A stretch of DNA of 64,000 nucleotides from Arenibacter arenosicollis (GTDB taxonomy: Bacteria > Bacteroidota > Bacteroidia > Flavobacteriales > Flavobacteriaceae), in the NCBI RefSeq assembly GCF_014397245.1, contig NZ_JACLHY010000013.1, positions 62,001 to 126,000 on the forward strand, in the 5' to 3' direction. Below, piece by piece: positions 63,961 to 64,000 of this stretch (positions are counted from its first letter, which is position 1; every line of letters begins with the position of its first letter). The notes under the pieces were generated by a model. It saw nothing but the letters and a program-made list of their open reading frames with translations. It searched no databases and had not been told where the DNA came from. The position numbers were made by a program, and so were the translations under genes.

Positions 63961-64000
63961 GAAGTACATTAGTCGCTAAAATAAGAAAACGGAGAAATCG

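Overview
The window is chromosomal DNA of a marine-type Flavobacteriaceae bacterium (Bacteroidota). Evidence: the gliding-motility genes gldF and gldG; a large surface protein ending in a type IX secretion (T9SS) sorting domain; lineage-typical proteins such as DUF5606; an AT-rich sequence; and promoters of the Bacteroidota type (TTTG, about 18-21 nt, then TAnnTTTG) without Shine-Dalgarno sequences. No rRNA, tRNA, CRISPR array, insertion sequence or prophage was recognised. Most of the window is ordinary housekeeping DNA with several accessory islands.

Layout. 1-7206: degradative enzymes (esterase fragment, SGNH esterase, GH20 hexosaminidase lipoprotein, S10 peptidase, and a convergent 859-aa S9-like hydrolase). 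7410-9818: ruvX-def-DUF5606, divergent from dapD. 9830-15453: envelope-glycopolymer island with a degenerate HAD protein, LicD, a TagD-like cytidylyltransferase, a GT2 glycosyltransferase, a LicC-like nucleotidyltransferase, and a fusion of a CDP-glycerol glycerophosphotransferase-type domain to a second copy of the GT2. 15463-20335: threonylcarbamoyl-AMP synthase, CCA-adding enzyme, heme A synthase, a pRiA4b ORF-3 protein and a nucleoid-associated protein. 20497-33137: an unknown protein with kinase-like motifs, an ABC exporter, uvrB, small heat-shock protein, TerB-like, DUF1456, sucC, LON-domain protein, lysA, thioredoxin and guaB. 33203-37390: a flavinylated FMN-binding protein with a membrane partner, a porin with probable metal-responsive operators, and an esterase-bicupin fusion. 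37524-43348: HMG-CoA lyase, LysE exporter, Dabb protein, pyrD, pepT and YdeI-like protein. 43351-50561: a heptamer tandem repeat, a cytochrome c/FG-GAP lipoprotein, an SLC13 transporter, a cysteine-rich copper-binding protein, and a cNMP/CBS/DUF294 protein overlapping an exonuclease. 50562-60202: purC, phoH, SAM hydrolase, ABM protein, gldFG, dnaN and mnmE. 60294-63960: a hydrolase remnant, a lipoprotein and a BspA-like T9SS adhesin.

How genes work together. dapD and lysA are two steps of the same diaminopimelate/lysine pathway. The LicD/LicC/TagD/TagB-like set reads as an activate-and-transfer system that would put a phospho-alcohol or phospho-polyol substituent on a surface glycan, which is unusual in a Gram-negative of this group and is the best candidate for an undescribed system. 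The porin/FMN-protein/membrane-protein set reads as an envelope redox or metal-acquisition module: two 21-bp imperfect palindromes of the same design flank the porin promoter and a weaker third copy precedes the FMN gene.
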